NCBI GenBank assembly: GCA_020845495.1
Contig: JADLFM010000115.1
Coordinates: 1 to 9,676, forward strand
Direction: 5' to 3'
Length of the DNA: 9,676 nt
Source: Chloroflexota bacterium
GTDB lineage: Bacteria; Chloroflexota; UBA6077; JACCZL01
The notes beneath the pieces were generated by a model. The model made no database searches and was not told where the DNA came from. It saw only the letters and a list, made by a program, of their open reading frames with translations. Made by a program: the position numbers and the translations under genes. Below, in pieces: positions 1 through 6,678 of this stretch. Positions within the stretch are counted from its first letter, which is position 1. The number at the start of each line of letters is the position of its first letter.

Positions 1-1
1 G

Positions 2-127
2 GTGGCCGCCTTCTTCATCATGATCCCGTACGGCAAGCTGGCCCACGTGGTGTACCGCTACTCGGCGCTGGTCCGAAACGCCATCGAGGAGCGCCGCGCC
101 GCGGCGCTGCACGTCGGCGGCCACTGA
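2..127 (+). CDS. C-terminal end of a TcuB-like membrane protein (partial)
   Basis: This is the last 41 codons of a gene that begins before the window; the reading frame is open from base 2 to a TGA at 125-127. The peptide contains a hydrophobic stretch, then FFIMIPYGKLAHVVYRYSAL and a basic end rich in Arg, Glu and Ala. From memory, this pattern (an 'xPYGKxxHxxYRxxALxxxAxE' tail) matches the C-terminus of tricarballylate-utilisation protein TcuB/CitB, a membrane partner that passes electrons from the flavoprotein dehydrogenase TcuA. The conserved His would lie near the cytoplasmic end of the last membrane helix. The gene converges on the oxidoreductase gene that ends at 340. Too little is present to exclude another CitB-like or cytochrome-type membrane subunit. 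Confidence 0.55.
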   Translation: MAAFFIMIPYGKLAHVVYRYSALVRNAIEERRAAALHVGGH

Positions 128-339
128 CGCCAGATCACAACGGGACCCGCGTTGGTGGACAGTGGGCGGTTGTCGGCGTTGTAGGCGTCGTTTGTGGTCT
201 GCGGTCCGGTGTCCTGCCGCGCGCGGTTGCCGGCGGCGTCCTTTTCTTTGCCGGGCGACGTGCTTCGGTATGCGCTACTGCTTCTGCAAATCCGACGATC
301 GCAGGCGTCCACGTTGCACGATGACTCGCTCATGGGGCG
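128..339. other. Convergent intergenic region, no gene seen
   Basis: This gap separates the stop of the TcuB-like gene from the stop of the minus-strand oxidoreductase. Short open frames cross it on both strands, but they show no recognisable motifs or Shine-Dalgarno sites. Two convergent genes should terminate here, yet I see no strong GC hairpin followed by a T-tract on either strand. Confidence 0.5.
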
Positions 340-1380
340 TCACGCAGGAATGCTGACCTCACGGCCAGTCCGCGCGGACTCATAGATCGCGAGCACTACC
401 TCAAGCGAGCGACGCCCCTCCTCGCCGGTCACGGCTGGCGGCCGTCCGTCACGAATCGCCGCCACGATCTCGGCGATCTGCGCGTGATGGCCGGCCGACT
501 CCAGGCTCCGAGTCGACGCGAGCAGCGTTTCTTCCTCGGCTACCACCGCATCCGGCCATGACTCAGCTCCCGGGACCGACCAGCTCGAGATGCGGTAGTT
601 GGCCAGTTGAATGGAGCCCTTCGTGCCGTGGTACTCCAGCCGATCTGGCAGCCGAGGTTCGATGGAGGTCATTGCCTGGATCACCCCCATCGCGCCGTTG
701 GCGTAGCGTGCGACAGCCGCTGTCGTATCGTCGGCCTCGATGGCGCGGCGCAGGTGATCGGTGTAGCCGAAGACCCTGGCGACCGCCCCGGCGACCCAGC
801 GGAGGAGGTCTACGCCGTGGATACCCTGGTTGATGAGCGCGGCTCCGCCCTCGACTTCCCAGGTCCCTCTCCAGCCTGAGTCGTCGTAGTACTCCTGCGT
901 CCGGAAGCTCTTGTAGTACATGTCCGCCGCGATCAGGTCCCCGAGCAGTCCCTCTTCGACGGCACGCTTGGTGGCTTTGAGGGCTGGGATGTACCGCCGA
1001 TTGAAGATCGCCGCTACTTGCACGTTGTTCTTCCGCGCGGCCTGCAGCAGTCGGTCAGCCCGCTCCAGGCTCAGCTCGAGGGGCTTCTCGACGATGATGT
1101 GCTTCCCAGCGGCCACGGCGCGCTCGGCGACATCGAGGTGGAGCCGCGTTGGCAGGCAGATCGACACGATCTGGATGTCGCGTCGTTCGAGGAGCGCATC
1201 GACCTCAGTCAGTGGGATCGCGCCATGCTGCTCGGCAACCGCTTCGGCGCGTTCGGCGACGAGGTCGCAGACGGCGATGAGCTGCCCGCCGGGTGCTCGA
1301 GCCGCTGCCTCCGCATGCGTGGGTCCCACCAGGCCAGCGCCGATGACGCCGACACCGATCGCGTCGTTCGTGGTTGGCAA
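340..1380 (-). CDS. Gfo/Idh/MocA family NAD(P)-dependent oxidoreductase
   Basis: This is probably a cytoplasmic sugar or inositol-type dehydrogenase that oxidises a hydroxyl group with NAD(P). Numbered from the chosen start, the protein has a Rossmann nucleotide-binding motif GAGLVG at 14-19, an acidic strand end ICLPTRLHLDV near 74-84, the family EKP motif at 98-100 (catalytic Lys99), and the C-terminal-domain signature GG...QGxHxxD around 178-191, with candidate catalytic His188 and Asp191. At 346 residues it has the usual family length. I chose the TTG at 1380-1378 because GGAGGA lies 4-5 bases upstream. An in-frame TTG at 1413 would overlap the upstream permease gene and has only a weak site. 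It is the last gene of the ABC-transporter operon, 22 bases after the DppC-type gene, so it likely acts on the imported compound or its product. The exact substrate cannot be read from sequence. Confidence 0.9.
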   Translation of the reverse strand: MPTTNDAIGVGVIGAGLVGPTHAEAAARAPGGQLIAVCDLVAERAEAVAEQHGAIPLTEVDALLERRDIQIVSICLPTRLHLDVAERAVAAGKHIIVEKPLELSLERADRLLQAARKNNVQVAAIFNRRYIPALKATKRAVEEGLLGDLIAADMYYKSFRTQEYYDDSGWRGTWEVEGGAALINQGIHGVDLLRWVAGAVARVFGYTDHLRRAIEADDTTAAVARYANGAMGVIQAMTSIEPRLPDRLEYHGTKGSIQLANYRISSWSVPGAESWPDAVVAEEETLLASTRSLESAGHHAQIAEIVAAIRDGRPPAVTGEEGRRSLEVVLAIYESARTGREVSIPA

Positions 1381-1402
1381 TTGGTCCTCCGATGGTGCGG
1401 CG

Positions 1403-2323
1403 TCAGCCTTCAACCTGCCGCTTCATTTTGGGATCGAGGAAGTCACGCAGCGCATCGCCCAGCAGATTCGCCGCAACGATCGTGATCGTGATCGCGAGGC
1501 CTGGGAAGACCACGAGCCACCATGGTGGCCTGAAGGCTTCGGCCAGCACGCTCCCCAGCATGCTGCCCCAGCTCGGCGTGGGTGGCGGGACGCCGACACC
1601 TAGGAAGCTGAGCGCGGCCTCTGCAAAAATCGCCGTGCCAAGATTGAAGCTGGCCACGACCAGGAGTGGCGCGACGCACTGCGGGGCGAGGTGATAGAGC
1701 ATCGCCCGCCACGAGCCGGCCCCCAGCGCTCGGGCAGCCTCGACATACGGCTGCTCCTTCGCCGAGATCACCACTGACCGGATCACCCGGGTTGCGAGCG
1801 GCACGCGGGTCACTGCGATGGCAATGATGACCGTATGGAGCCCAGGGCCGAGGCCAGCCATCAGCAGGAGCGCGAGGATCAGCGCCGGGAATGCCATCAG
1901 CACGTCGAGGATGCGCTGGCTGATCGTGTCGAAACGGCCCCCGGTGTAGCCGCTGACAAGCCCCCAAAGAAACCCGAGGCCGTCGCCGAGCAGGACCGAC
2001 GACACGCCGACGATCAGGGTGACGCGCGCGCCGTAGATCAGACGACTGAGCACGTCCCGCCCGAGTGCGTCGGTGCCCAGCCAGTGGTCACGGGAAGGCT
2101 CCTCCTTCAGCGCGGCATAGTCCGTTTCGATCGGATCGTAGGGTGCCAGCCCTTCAGCGGCGGCCGCCGCCGCCACGACGACGAGCAGCAGCGCAAGACT
2201 CAGCGTTCCGAGCAGCGACGACCGAAGGAATCGGCGGATGAGCTGCTGACGCGCGGCCGTGGATTGGGGCTTGGGTTGCACACGGCTTTGTGCGCTGAGG
2301 GTGGCGGTCGGAGACTCACTCAT
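1403..2323 (-). CDS. ABC transporter permease, DppC/OppC type
   Basis: This is an inner-membrane permease subunit of the peptide/opine/nickel (family 5) importer class, which also includes many oligosaccharide importers. The 306-residue protein has a cytoplasmic Ser/Gln-rich N-terminus, a first membrane helix at about 36-58, and the family motif H80-W-LGTDALGRDVLSRLIYGAR before the transport domain. The EAA loop that contacts the ATPase lies near 193-215 (YVEAARALGAG), followed by LSFLGVGVPPPTPSWG and a C-terminal FLDPKMK, all typical of DppC. The ATG at 2323 overlaps the end of a 36-codon upstream small ORF by 8 bases (ATGAGTGA), which suggests translational coupling. Its own Shine-Dalgarno (AAGG) is weak. 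It pairs with the DppB-type permease encoded upstream. Confidence 0.93.
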   Translation of the reverse strand: MSESPTATLSAQSRVQPKPQSTAARQQLIRRFLRSSLLGTLSLALLLVVVAAAAAAEGLAPYDPIETDYAALKEEPSRDHWLGTDALGRDVLSRLIYGARVTLIVGVSSVLLGDGLGFLWGLVSGYTGGRFDTISQRILDVLMAFPALILALLLMAGLGPGLHTVIIAIAVTRVPLATRVIRSVVISAKEQPYVEAARALGAGSWRAMLYHLAPQCVAPLLVVASFNLGTAIFAEAALSFLGVGVPPPTPSWGSMLGSVLAEAFRPPWWLVVFPGLAITITIVAANLLGDALRDFLDPKMKRQVEG

Positions 2324-2426
2324 CGGAAACCTTCATGGGTGACAGGGCTTTGCAGCGCCTCTCGCACGTAGAGGAGCGGGCGAGCGACTGCTCGCTCACG
2401 CGAGCACTGGCTCCGTGCTCGGGCAT
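2316..2426 (-). CDS. Possible 36-codon small ORF between the permease genes
   Basis: Reading leftward, AGAGGAG (2439-2433) lies 6 bases before an ATG at 2426. The frame runs 36 codons, starting MPEHGASARVSEQS and ending PMKVSDE, to a TGA at 2318-2316. The stop overlaps the ATG of the DppC-type permease in the string ATGAGTGA. The peptide is hydrophilic and basic, contains two Cys and resembles no family I know. The strong ribosome site and the stop/start overlap fit a leader peptide that couples translation to the downstream permease. The Shine-Dalgarno is fully complementary to CTCCTCT inside the ORF (2376-2370 on this strand), so the RNA could hide its own start. It may equally be non-coding structured RNA with a chance ORF. 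Confidence 0.4.
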   Translation of the reverse strand: MPEHGASARVSEQSLARSSTCERRCKALSPMKVSDE

Positions 2427-2457
2427 AGCCTTCTCCTCTGGTGAGTCCGAGAGGCGC
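2355..2457 (-). repeat. Nested inverted repeats between permease genes (possible structured RNA)
   Basis: Four exact pairings are nested in the 170-base gap. The outer arm is 10 bp (2355-2364 with 2448-2457, GCGCCTCTCG/CGAGAGGCGC). A second arm is 7 bp (2370-2376 with 2433-2439, AGAGGAG/CTCCTCT). Two side-by-side hairpins lie inside: 2380-2395 (6-bp stem, 4-base loop) and 2401-2421 (7-bp stem, 7-base loop). The pairings are mutually compatible and give a cloverleaf-like fold in the polycistronic transcript. There is no T-tract, so it is not a standard terminator. Possible roles are mRNA processing or stability between subunits, or translational control of the downstream permease. Confidence 0.5.
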
Positions 2458-2493
2458 ACATGGATCGCCGATCATCGCGGCCATGCCGACCGC

Positions 2494-3450
2494 CTAGTAG
2501 CGAATTCGGGGATCGAGCCAGCCGTAGCTCAGGTCCACGAGCAGGTTGATCGTCGTGAAGATCACACCGTAGAGCAGGACGAGGTTCTGGATGACGTTCC
2601 AGTCTCGCTCGGCCAGAGCGAACACCAGGGCCAGTCCCAGCCCCGGCACCCCGAAGGCACGCTCTACGGCCACCGACCCACCCAGCAAGCCGCCAAGAGC
2701 GAGGCCGGAAACCGTCACGACGGGAAGCAGCGCATTCTTGAAGACGTGGCGCATCAGGACGACGCGCTCAACCAGGCCTTTCGCGCGGGCGGTCCGGACG
2801 TAGTCCTCGTTCAGCACTTCCAGGCACGCTGAACGCGCGAAACGAGCCATGACTGCCGCGAGGCCCAGGCCCGTGGCGAGGGCCGGGCCGCTGGTGATCT
2901 GCAGATTCAGCGCAGGGTTGTCCCAGAAGTAGATGATCGTGAGCGGCGGTCGCCAGGTGAAGAACACGACGCCGGCCAGGATGACCATCAGGCCGATCCA
3001 GAAGCTCGGAACGGCAAGGAAGATCGTCACCATCACGCGCAAGACGTAGTCACTGGGTGTGTTTCGCCGCACGGCGCTGAAGATGCCGACCGGGATGCCG
3101 ATCACCCAGGCGAGTGTCAGGGCCATCAATGCGATCTGCGCCGTGACCGGCCCGCGGCGGGCGATCAGCTCCGAGGTCTTCTCGCCACGCCAAAACGACG
3201 ACCCCAGGTCTCCTCGGAGCACGTTCCCAACCCATTCCGCGTACTGGACAACGTATGGGCGGTCGAGACCAAGCGACGCGCGCGCGCGCTGCAACTCCTC
3301 TGCGCTGAGCACGCGCGTCGCCTGCCCCTCGCCAGAGATCGAGGCGAGCGGGTCCCCAGGGAGGACCCGCATCGCCAGAAAAATCAGGACCGTGATGCCG
3401 AACAACGTCGGGATGGTCGCCAACAGTCTCTGCTGTAGATATCGCTGCAT
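2494..3450 (-). CDS. ABC transporter permease, DppB/OppB type
   Basis: This is an inner-membrane permease subunit that forms the translocation channel with the DppC-type protein. The 318-residue sequence starts MQRYLQQRLLATIPTLFGIT, the classic DppB first helix. It then shows LPGDP at 30-34, a SLGLDRPYVVQY segment near 59-70, RGDLGSS at 79-85, membrane helices at roughly 101-127, 136-163, 186-204, 242-262 and 287-309, and an EAA loop at about 217-240 (EDYVRTARAKGL). It ends LDPRIRY, the standard family terminus. The ATG at 3450 lies 15 bases after the stop of the substrate-binding-protein gene. I see no good Shine-Dalgarno there, so translation may depend on coupling to the upstream gene. Confidence 0.93.
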   Translation of the reverse strand: MQRYLQQRLLATIPTLFGITVLIFLAMRVLPGDPLASISGEGQATRVLSAEELQRARASLGLDRPYVVQYAEWVGNVLRGDLGSSFWRGEKTSELIARRGPVTAQIALMALTLAWVIGIPVGIFSAVRRNTPSDYVLRVMVTIFLAVPSFWIGLMVILAGVVFFTWRPPLTIIYFWDNPALNLQITSGPALATGLGLAAVMARFARSACLEVLNEDYVRTARAKGLVERVVLMRHVFKNALLPVVTVSGLALGGLLGGSVAVERAFGVPGLGLALVFALAERDWNVIQNLVLLYGVIFTTINLLVDLSYGWLDPRIRY

Positions 3451-3465
3451 GGGTTCACGGCCGCC

Positions 3466-5310
3466 CTAAGACTCGAGCCAGACAGTGTGCAGCCGGCCCC
3501 ACTGCGTGTGGCGCCAGTTCGCCACGACACCGTGCACCTGCTTGCGCCACATCGGCAGATGGTCTGCGAAGCCGAGCATCAGGAAGGGTGGGTCCTCGTC
3601 GAGCACGTCGAAGCCCTCGGAGAACAGCTGCTGGCGCGCCTTGTCGTCGAGTTCGGTCTTGAGCTTCTCCAGGATTGCGTCGAGCTTCGGGTTCGAGTAC
3701 TTCGACCAGTTCTGCGATCCCCCGGTCTTGAGTTGGCGGGTCCACATCAACTCGGGGTCGGGGATGTCGGTGCCGTAGTCAGTGCTGAGCTGCATGTCGT
3801 ACTCGCCGCTCGCCAGCGACTGCACCAGTAGCGAACGTTCCGCCACCTTGATCGTGGTCCGGATGTTGAGCGACTTCTTCAACTGGTCCTGGATGGCCGG
3901 GGCCATCAACTGGGCGTGCGGCGCGACATCGGCAGACATCAGCTCCGCGTCGAATCCATCTGGGTAGCCGGCTTCGGCGAGCAGCTTCTTCGCTTGCTCG
4001 ATGTCGGCAGCCTTGTCCGCGCGGTAGCCTGGCAGCTTTTCGATCTCCGCGAGCGGCATCGCGTAGGTGTTCGCATGGGAGACCCAGCGATCCATCGTGA
4101 TGAACTCCTGGTTCGCATAGGCCTTGATCAGGTTCTGCCGGTTCACCGCCAGGTGGATCGCCCGCCGTACCCGTGGATCGGCGAACTGCTTCTTCTTGTT
4201 GTTGACCTCCACGTGGTAGGAGGCGCCGAAGTGCGGCAGAATCCGGGTGCCGACCACGTCGGTCCGCTTCTGCCCTTCGTCGTACATCTCCTTGGAGACG
4301 TTCCACGAGAAGTCGGCCTGTCCCGCCAGCACGGTCGTGCCGCGATCCGTCCAGGCTGGGACGTGCAGCATTTCGACCCGATCGACGTAGGGCAGCTCCT
4401 TGTTCCAGTAGTTTGGGTTGCGCTCGAAGACCCAGCGCTCGGCCTGCTTGTACTCCTTGTAGATGAACGCGCCCGTCCCCGGAGCGATCACCTTCCGCAT
4501 GTCGCCGTTGTTCTCCGTGAGCGACTTCTTGGAGTAGATGACCATGTTCACGCCGGTCAGCGCCCCGAGGAACGGACGCCATGGGTGCTTGAGCACGAAC
4601 CGCATGGTCATCGGATCGATCAGTTCGACCTTGTCCACGACCGCCATGCTCTCGCGATACACACTGACCATGTCGGGCGGCGGCGAGATGATGCGCTGGT
4701 AGGTGGCAACAACGTCGTCGGCCGTGAACGGCGTGCCATCGTGGAATTTCACACCGTCCCGCATTTTGAACGTGTAGGTCTTGCCATCCTCGGAGATGTC
4801 CCAGGTCTGAGCCAGTTCGGGGACGATAGTGGCGAATCCGTCTGTCATATTCAGCGTCACGAGGTTGTCGAACGCCATGACCAGCGGGCCGCCGCCGCCC
4901 TGGTGGAAGTCGTAGCTGGCGACGGTGATGCCGTAGGCCGTGCGCAACGTGCCGCCACGCTTCGGATTCGGCTCGGGTGCGCGCATCAGGTTGTCACCCG
5001 TCGGGGACGTCCGTCCCGGTGCCGTTGCCGCCATGGTCCCCGGGGGCTTGTTGGCTTCGGCAGGTTTGGCAGCATCGGCCGGCTTCGCAGGGGCAGCCGG
5101 GGCCGCGGGCGCGGTCGTTGGAGCGGCCGCTGCCGGCTTGGCAGCCTCGGCGGGCTTCGCCGGCTCAGCGGGCTTGGCGGGTGCAGGCGCCTGCGTCCCG
5201 CCGCAGGCGGTCACCAGCAACAGGCTCGTGCTGCCAACAGCGACACCGAGAAATCGGCGACGGGAGAGCATCCGAGTCATACGCACTTCGTGCAGGCCGA
5301 ACAAAGACAT
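3466..5310 (-). CDS. Family 5 ABC transporter substrate-binding lipoprotein
   Basis: This is an extracytoplasmic solute receptor for the DppBC-type importer. In the 614-residue precursor, residues 11-36 form a signal peptide with twin-arginine character (LSRRRFLGVAV) and a lipobox VTAC ending at Cys36, so it is probably lipid-anchored and perhaps Tat-exported. Residues 40-90 are a low-complexity tether of AKPAE/AAPA repeats. The SBP_bac_5 domain follows from about residue 118, with RGGTLRTAYG and the family signature around 164-206 (DGKTYTFKMRDGVKFHDGTP, then DVVATYQR). The ATG at 5310 is preceded by CTGGAG about 8 bases upstream; an internal ATG at 5280 has no site. Despite the peptide-family label, relatives often bind sugars or glycosides, and the neighbouring hydrolase and sugar oxidoreductase favour a carbohydrate-type ligand here. 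This is the first gene of the operon. Confidence 0.93.
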   Translation of the reverse strand: MSLFGLHEVRMTRMLSRRRFLGVAVGSTSLLLVTACGGTQAPAPAKPAEPAKPAEAAKPAAAAPTTAPAAPAAPAKPADAAKPAEANKPPGTMAATAPGRTSPTGDNLMRAPEPNPKRGGTLRTAYGITVASYDFHQGGGGPLVMAFDNLVTLNMTDGFATIVPELAQTWDISEDGKTYTFKMRDGVKFHDGTPFTADDVVATYQRIISPPPDMVSVYRESMAVVDKVELIDPMTMRFVLKHPWRPFLGALTGVNMVIYSKKSLTENNGDMRKVIAPGTGAFIYKEYKQAERWVFERNPNYWNKELPYVDRVEMLHVPAWTDRGTTVLAGQADFSWNVSKEMYDEGQKRTDVVGTRILPHFGASYHVEVNNKKKQFADPRVRRAIHLAVNRQNLIKAYANQEFITMDRWVSHANTYAMPLAEIEKLPGYRADKAADIEQAKKLLAEAGYPDGFDAELMSADVAPHAQLMAPAIQDQLKKSLNIRTTIKVAERSLLVQSLASGEYDMQLSTDYGTDIPDPELMWTRQLKTGGSQNWSKYSNPKLDAILEKLKTELDDKARQQLFSEGFDVLDEDPPFLMLGFADHLPMWRKQVHGVVANWRHTQWGRLHTVWLES

Positions 5311-5504
5311 GGTCCCACTCCAGGTGCTCAGCGAGGACCGCCATGGTCACTCGAGCTACGACGCAACAAACAGGAGATCCTGGGCTGTCAGAGATCCGTA
5401 CCAGCCGGACACACACGGATCGTGCAAGGAACCCGCCGCTGGCCTCGCTCCTTCGAGCACCGAACGTGGCGGGGACTGTTCAGGCGACTGCTCCGCTCCT
5501 TGGA
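5311..5504 (-). promoter_or_regulatory. Upstream region of the ABC operon
   Basis: This 194-base leader probably holds the operon promoter. The one notable element is an exact 7-bp inverted repeat GATCCGT (5393-5399) and ACGGATC (5415-5421), separated by 15 bases, which could be an operator or a hairpin in the leader. A weak leftward promoter candidate TTGCAC then CTGGTA overlaps this repeat, but its -10 match is poor. The GGAG before the ATG at 5310 is the ribosome site. Confidence 0.3.
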
Positions 5505-5642
5505 CTACAGCGCGGCTCGATAGATTGCTTCCACATCGTCACGGGTGGCGGCACGCGGATTGATCGTTCGGTCCCCACGCGAGAATCCGTCTTCAGTCAG
5601 CGCCGCATCGTCGGCACCGTTCGTCTCCAGAACGCGCTTGAT
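5505..5642 (-). pseudogene. C-terminal remnant, probably of an iron-containing alcohol dehydrogenase
   Basis: A frame starting next to the permease-fragment stop at 5644 runs leftward for about 45 codons to a TAG at 5507-5505. It reads roughly EIKRVLETNGADDAAL, then TEDGF, then TINPRAATRDDVEAIYRAAL. The ending 'NPR-x-(A/V)T-x-(D/E)D-(V/I)-x-x-(I/L)Y-x-A-A' is the usual C-terminus of group III iron-dependent alcohol dehydrogenases and related maleylacetate reductases. The rest of the roughly 380-residue enzyme, including the NAD and metal sites, is absent, so only a non-functional tail remains. The family call rests on this short motif recalled from memory. The fragment supports a deletion that removed sequence between it and the permease gene. 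Confidence 0.45.
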
Positions 5643-5643
5643 C

Positions 5644-6210
5644 TCAGGTCTTGAGGCCGGTCAGGGTGATCCCCTGGATGAAATGCTTCTGCGCGAGCAC
5701 GGAGACGATTAGGATCGGAACCACAGAAGCCGTGGCGGCAGCCAGCATGACCGTCCACGCATTCGCATACTCACCACGCAGCCTGGCGATCCCGAGGGTG
5801 ATCGTCATTTTCGACGTGCTGTTGACGAACAACAGCGGGTTGGAGAAGTCGTTCCAGGTGCCCATGAACGTGAAGATAGCGAGGGCAGCCAGGGCTGGCT
5901 TCGCCAGCGGCACCATGATGCGGGTGAAGATCGTCACGGTCCCGGCTCCGTCGATGCGTGCCGCCTCCTCAAGCTCTTCCGGGACGGTCAGGAAGTACTG
6001 ACGCATCAGGAAGGCCCCGAAGCTGCCGGTGAAGATCGGCGGTACGATGAGCGGGTAGAGCGTGTTGATCCAGTTGAACGATTTGAACGCCACGTACAGC
6101 GGGGCGATGTTCACGATGTGCGGAATCATCATCGCCGCCCCCACAGCGACCATGCCCGCGTAGAGCGCTGCACGGCGCAGAAGATGCCGACTGGACGCGC
6201 GCGCGGCAGT
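5644..6210 (-). pseudogene. 3' part of a MalG-type (CUT1) sugar ABC permease, N-terminus lost
   Basis: The frame from about 6210 to the TGA at 5646-5644 encodes roughly the last 185 residues of a carbohydrate ABC transporter permease, which normally has about 270-290. Counting from the internal ATG at 6153, it shows MMIPHIVNIAPLYVAF, GSFGAFLMRQYFLTVP (43-58), the EAA loop at 59-82 (EELEEAARIDGAG), TWNDFSNPLLF at 99-109 and the hallmark ending FIQGITLTGLKT. The first membrane helices and the start codon region are missing. Upstream, the sequence switches to the body of a lacI gene in another frame. No ribosome site precedes the ATG at 6153, and the partner permease and sugar-binding protein are absent, so it is unlikely to work. 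Confidence 0.85.
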
Positions 6211-6214
6211 GGCT

Positions 6215-6619
6215 TGTGCTGGAACGGACGACGCCAGCCGCCCGGTGCGAAATCAAGAAATCAACGCCGAGATCGGGGCTATGGGTGTCCCTCCCGACTG
6301 GCGTCACGATCAGTGCAGAGCCCTGCCGTGTCGCTTCCATCATTGCGCCCTCAATGACGCGCTGATAGAACGGTGCAGACGCGAAGCCGTCGTAGGTCAG
6401 TAGCCCGATGGCCGGGCGCCCACCTTTCGGCAGGGCGCGTGCGGCAGCGGCCGGCACGATGCGCACGTCGGTGATGGCTGATTGGACCCGCTCACGCGTC
6501 CCTTGCGCGACGTCAGGTCGATCGTTAAGGACGCGCGACACCGTGCAAACCGAGACGCCAGAGACGTGTGCGATATCTCGGATCGTCGGCCGCGGACTGC
6601 CCTGTCCGTGTGATGGCAC
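6215..6619 (-). pseudogene. 5' part of a LacI-family transcription regulator, truncated
   Basis: Starting from a GTG at 6619 (GGGAG about 10 bases upstream), the protein has a LacI helix-turn-helix at about 12-35 (TIRDIAHVSGVSVCTVSRVL), a hinge-like helix PAAAARAL at 56-63, and the start of the ligand-binding domain at about 70-130 (AIGLLTYDG, then PFYQRVIEGAM, then DFLISHRAAGV). LacI-family similarity stops near residue 130 of the usual 330-340. The frame then runs out of phase through the permease fragment as meaningless sequence to 5969. The dimerisation and most of the sugar-binding core are lost, so normal repression is unlikely, although a DNA-binding stump could be made. It was probably the dedicated regulator of the neighbouring sugar genes, with its operator about 30-50 bases upstream. 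Confidence 0.85.
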
Positions 6620-6645
6620 GTGCCACCGTCTCCCGAAGCGTGTCG

Positions 6646-6674
6646 TTGAAGACGTTTCCGAAAACGTTTACGAT
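6646..6674 (+). promoter_or_regulatory. Rightward sigma-70-like promoter for the hydrolase gene
   Basis: TTGAAG at 6646-6651 and TACGAT at 6669-6674 are separated by exactly 17 bases. Transcription would start near 6681 and give a leader of about 147 bases before the ATG at 6828. The spacer is the LacI-type palindrome, so a bound repressor would block RNA polymerase directly. The assignment is by consensus match only. Confidence 0.5.
6652..6669. promoter_or_regulatory. LacI-type operator
   Basis: ACGTTTCCGAAAACGT (6652-6667) matches its own reverse complement at 14 of 16 positions. It overlaps a second perfect palindrome, AAACGTTT (6662-6669), which has the central CG typical of LacI-family operators. 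It lies between the lacI start and the divergent hydrolase gene, inside the rightward promoter spacer and at the start site of the leftward promoter. This arrangement fits autorepression of lacI together with repression of the hydrolase. Confidence 0.6.
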
Positions 6675-6678
6675 GCCC

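Noticed and set aside
128..339. Rho-independent terminator between the convergent genes
   Set aside because: No stable hairpin with a following T-tract is visible on either strand.
1378..1413. TTG at 1413 as the oxidoreductase start
   Set aside because: It overlaps the upstream gene and lacks a good Shine-Dalgarno, whereas the TTG at 1380 has GGAGGA at proper spacing.
920..1603. 227-codon plus-strand open frame across the oxidoreductase and permease
   Set aside because: It spans two real minus-strand genes with a low-complexity Ser/Arg/Ala composition and no family signature.
3916..5523. 535-codon plus-strand open frame
   Set aside because: It is antisense to the substrate-binding-protein gene, has no ribosome site or domain and an Arg/His/Val-heavy composition. 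It is a GC-rich shadow frame.
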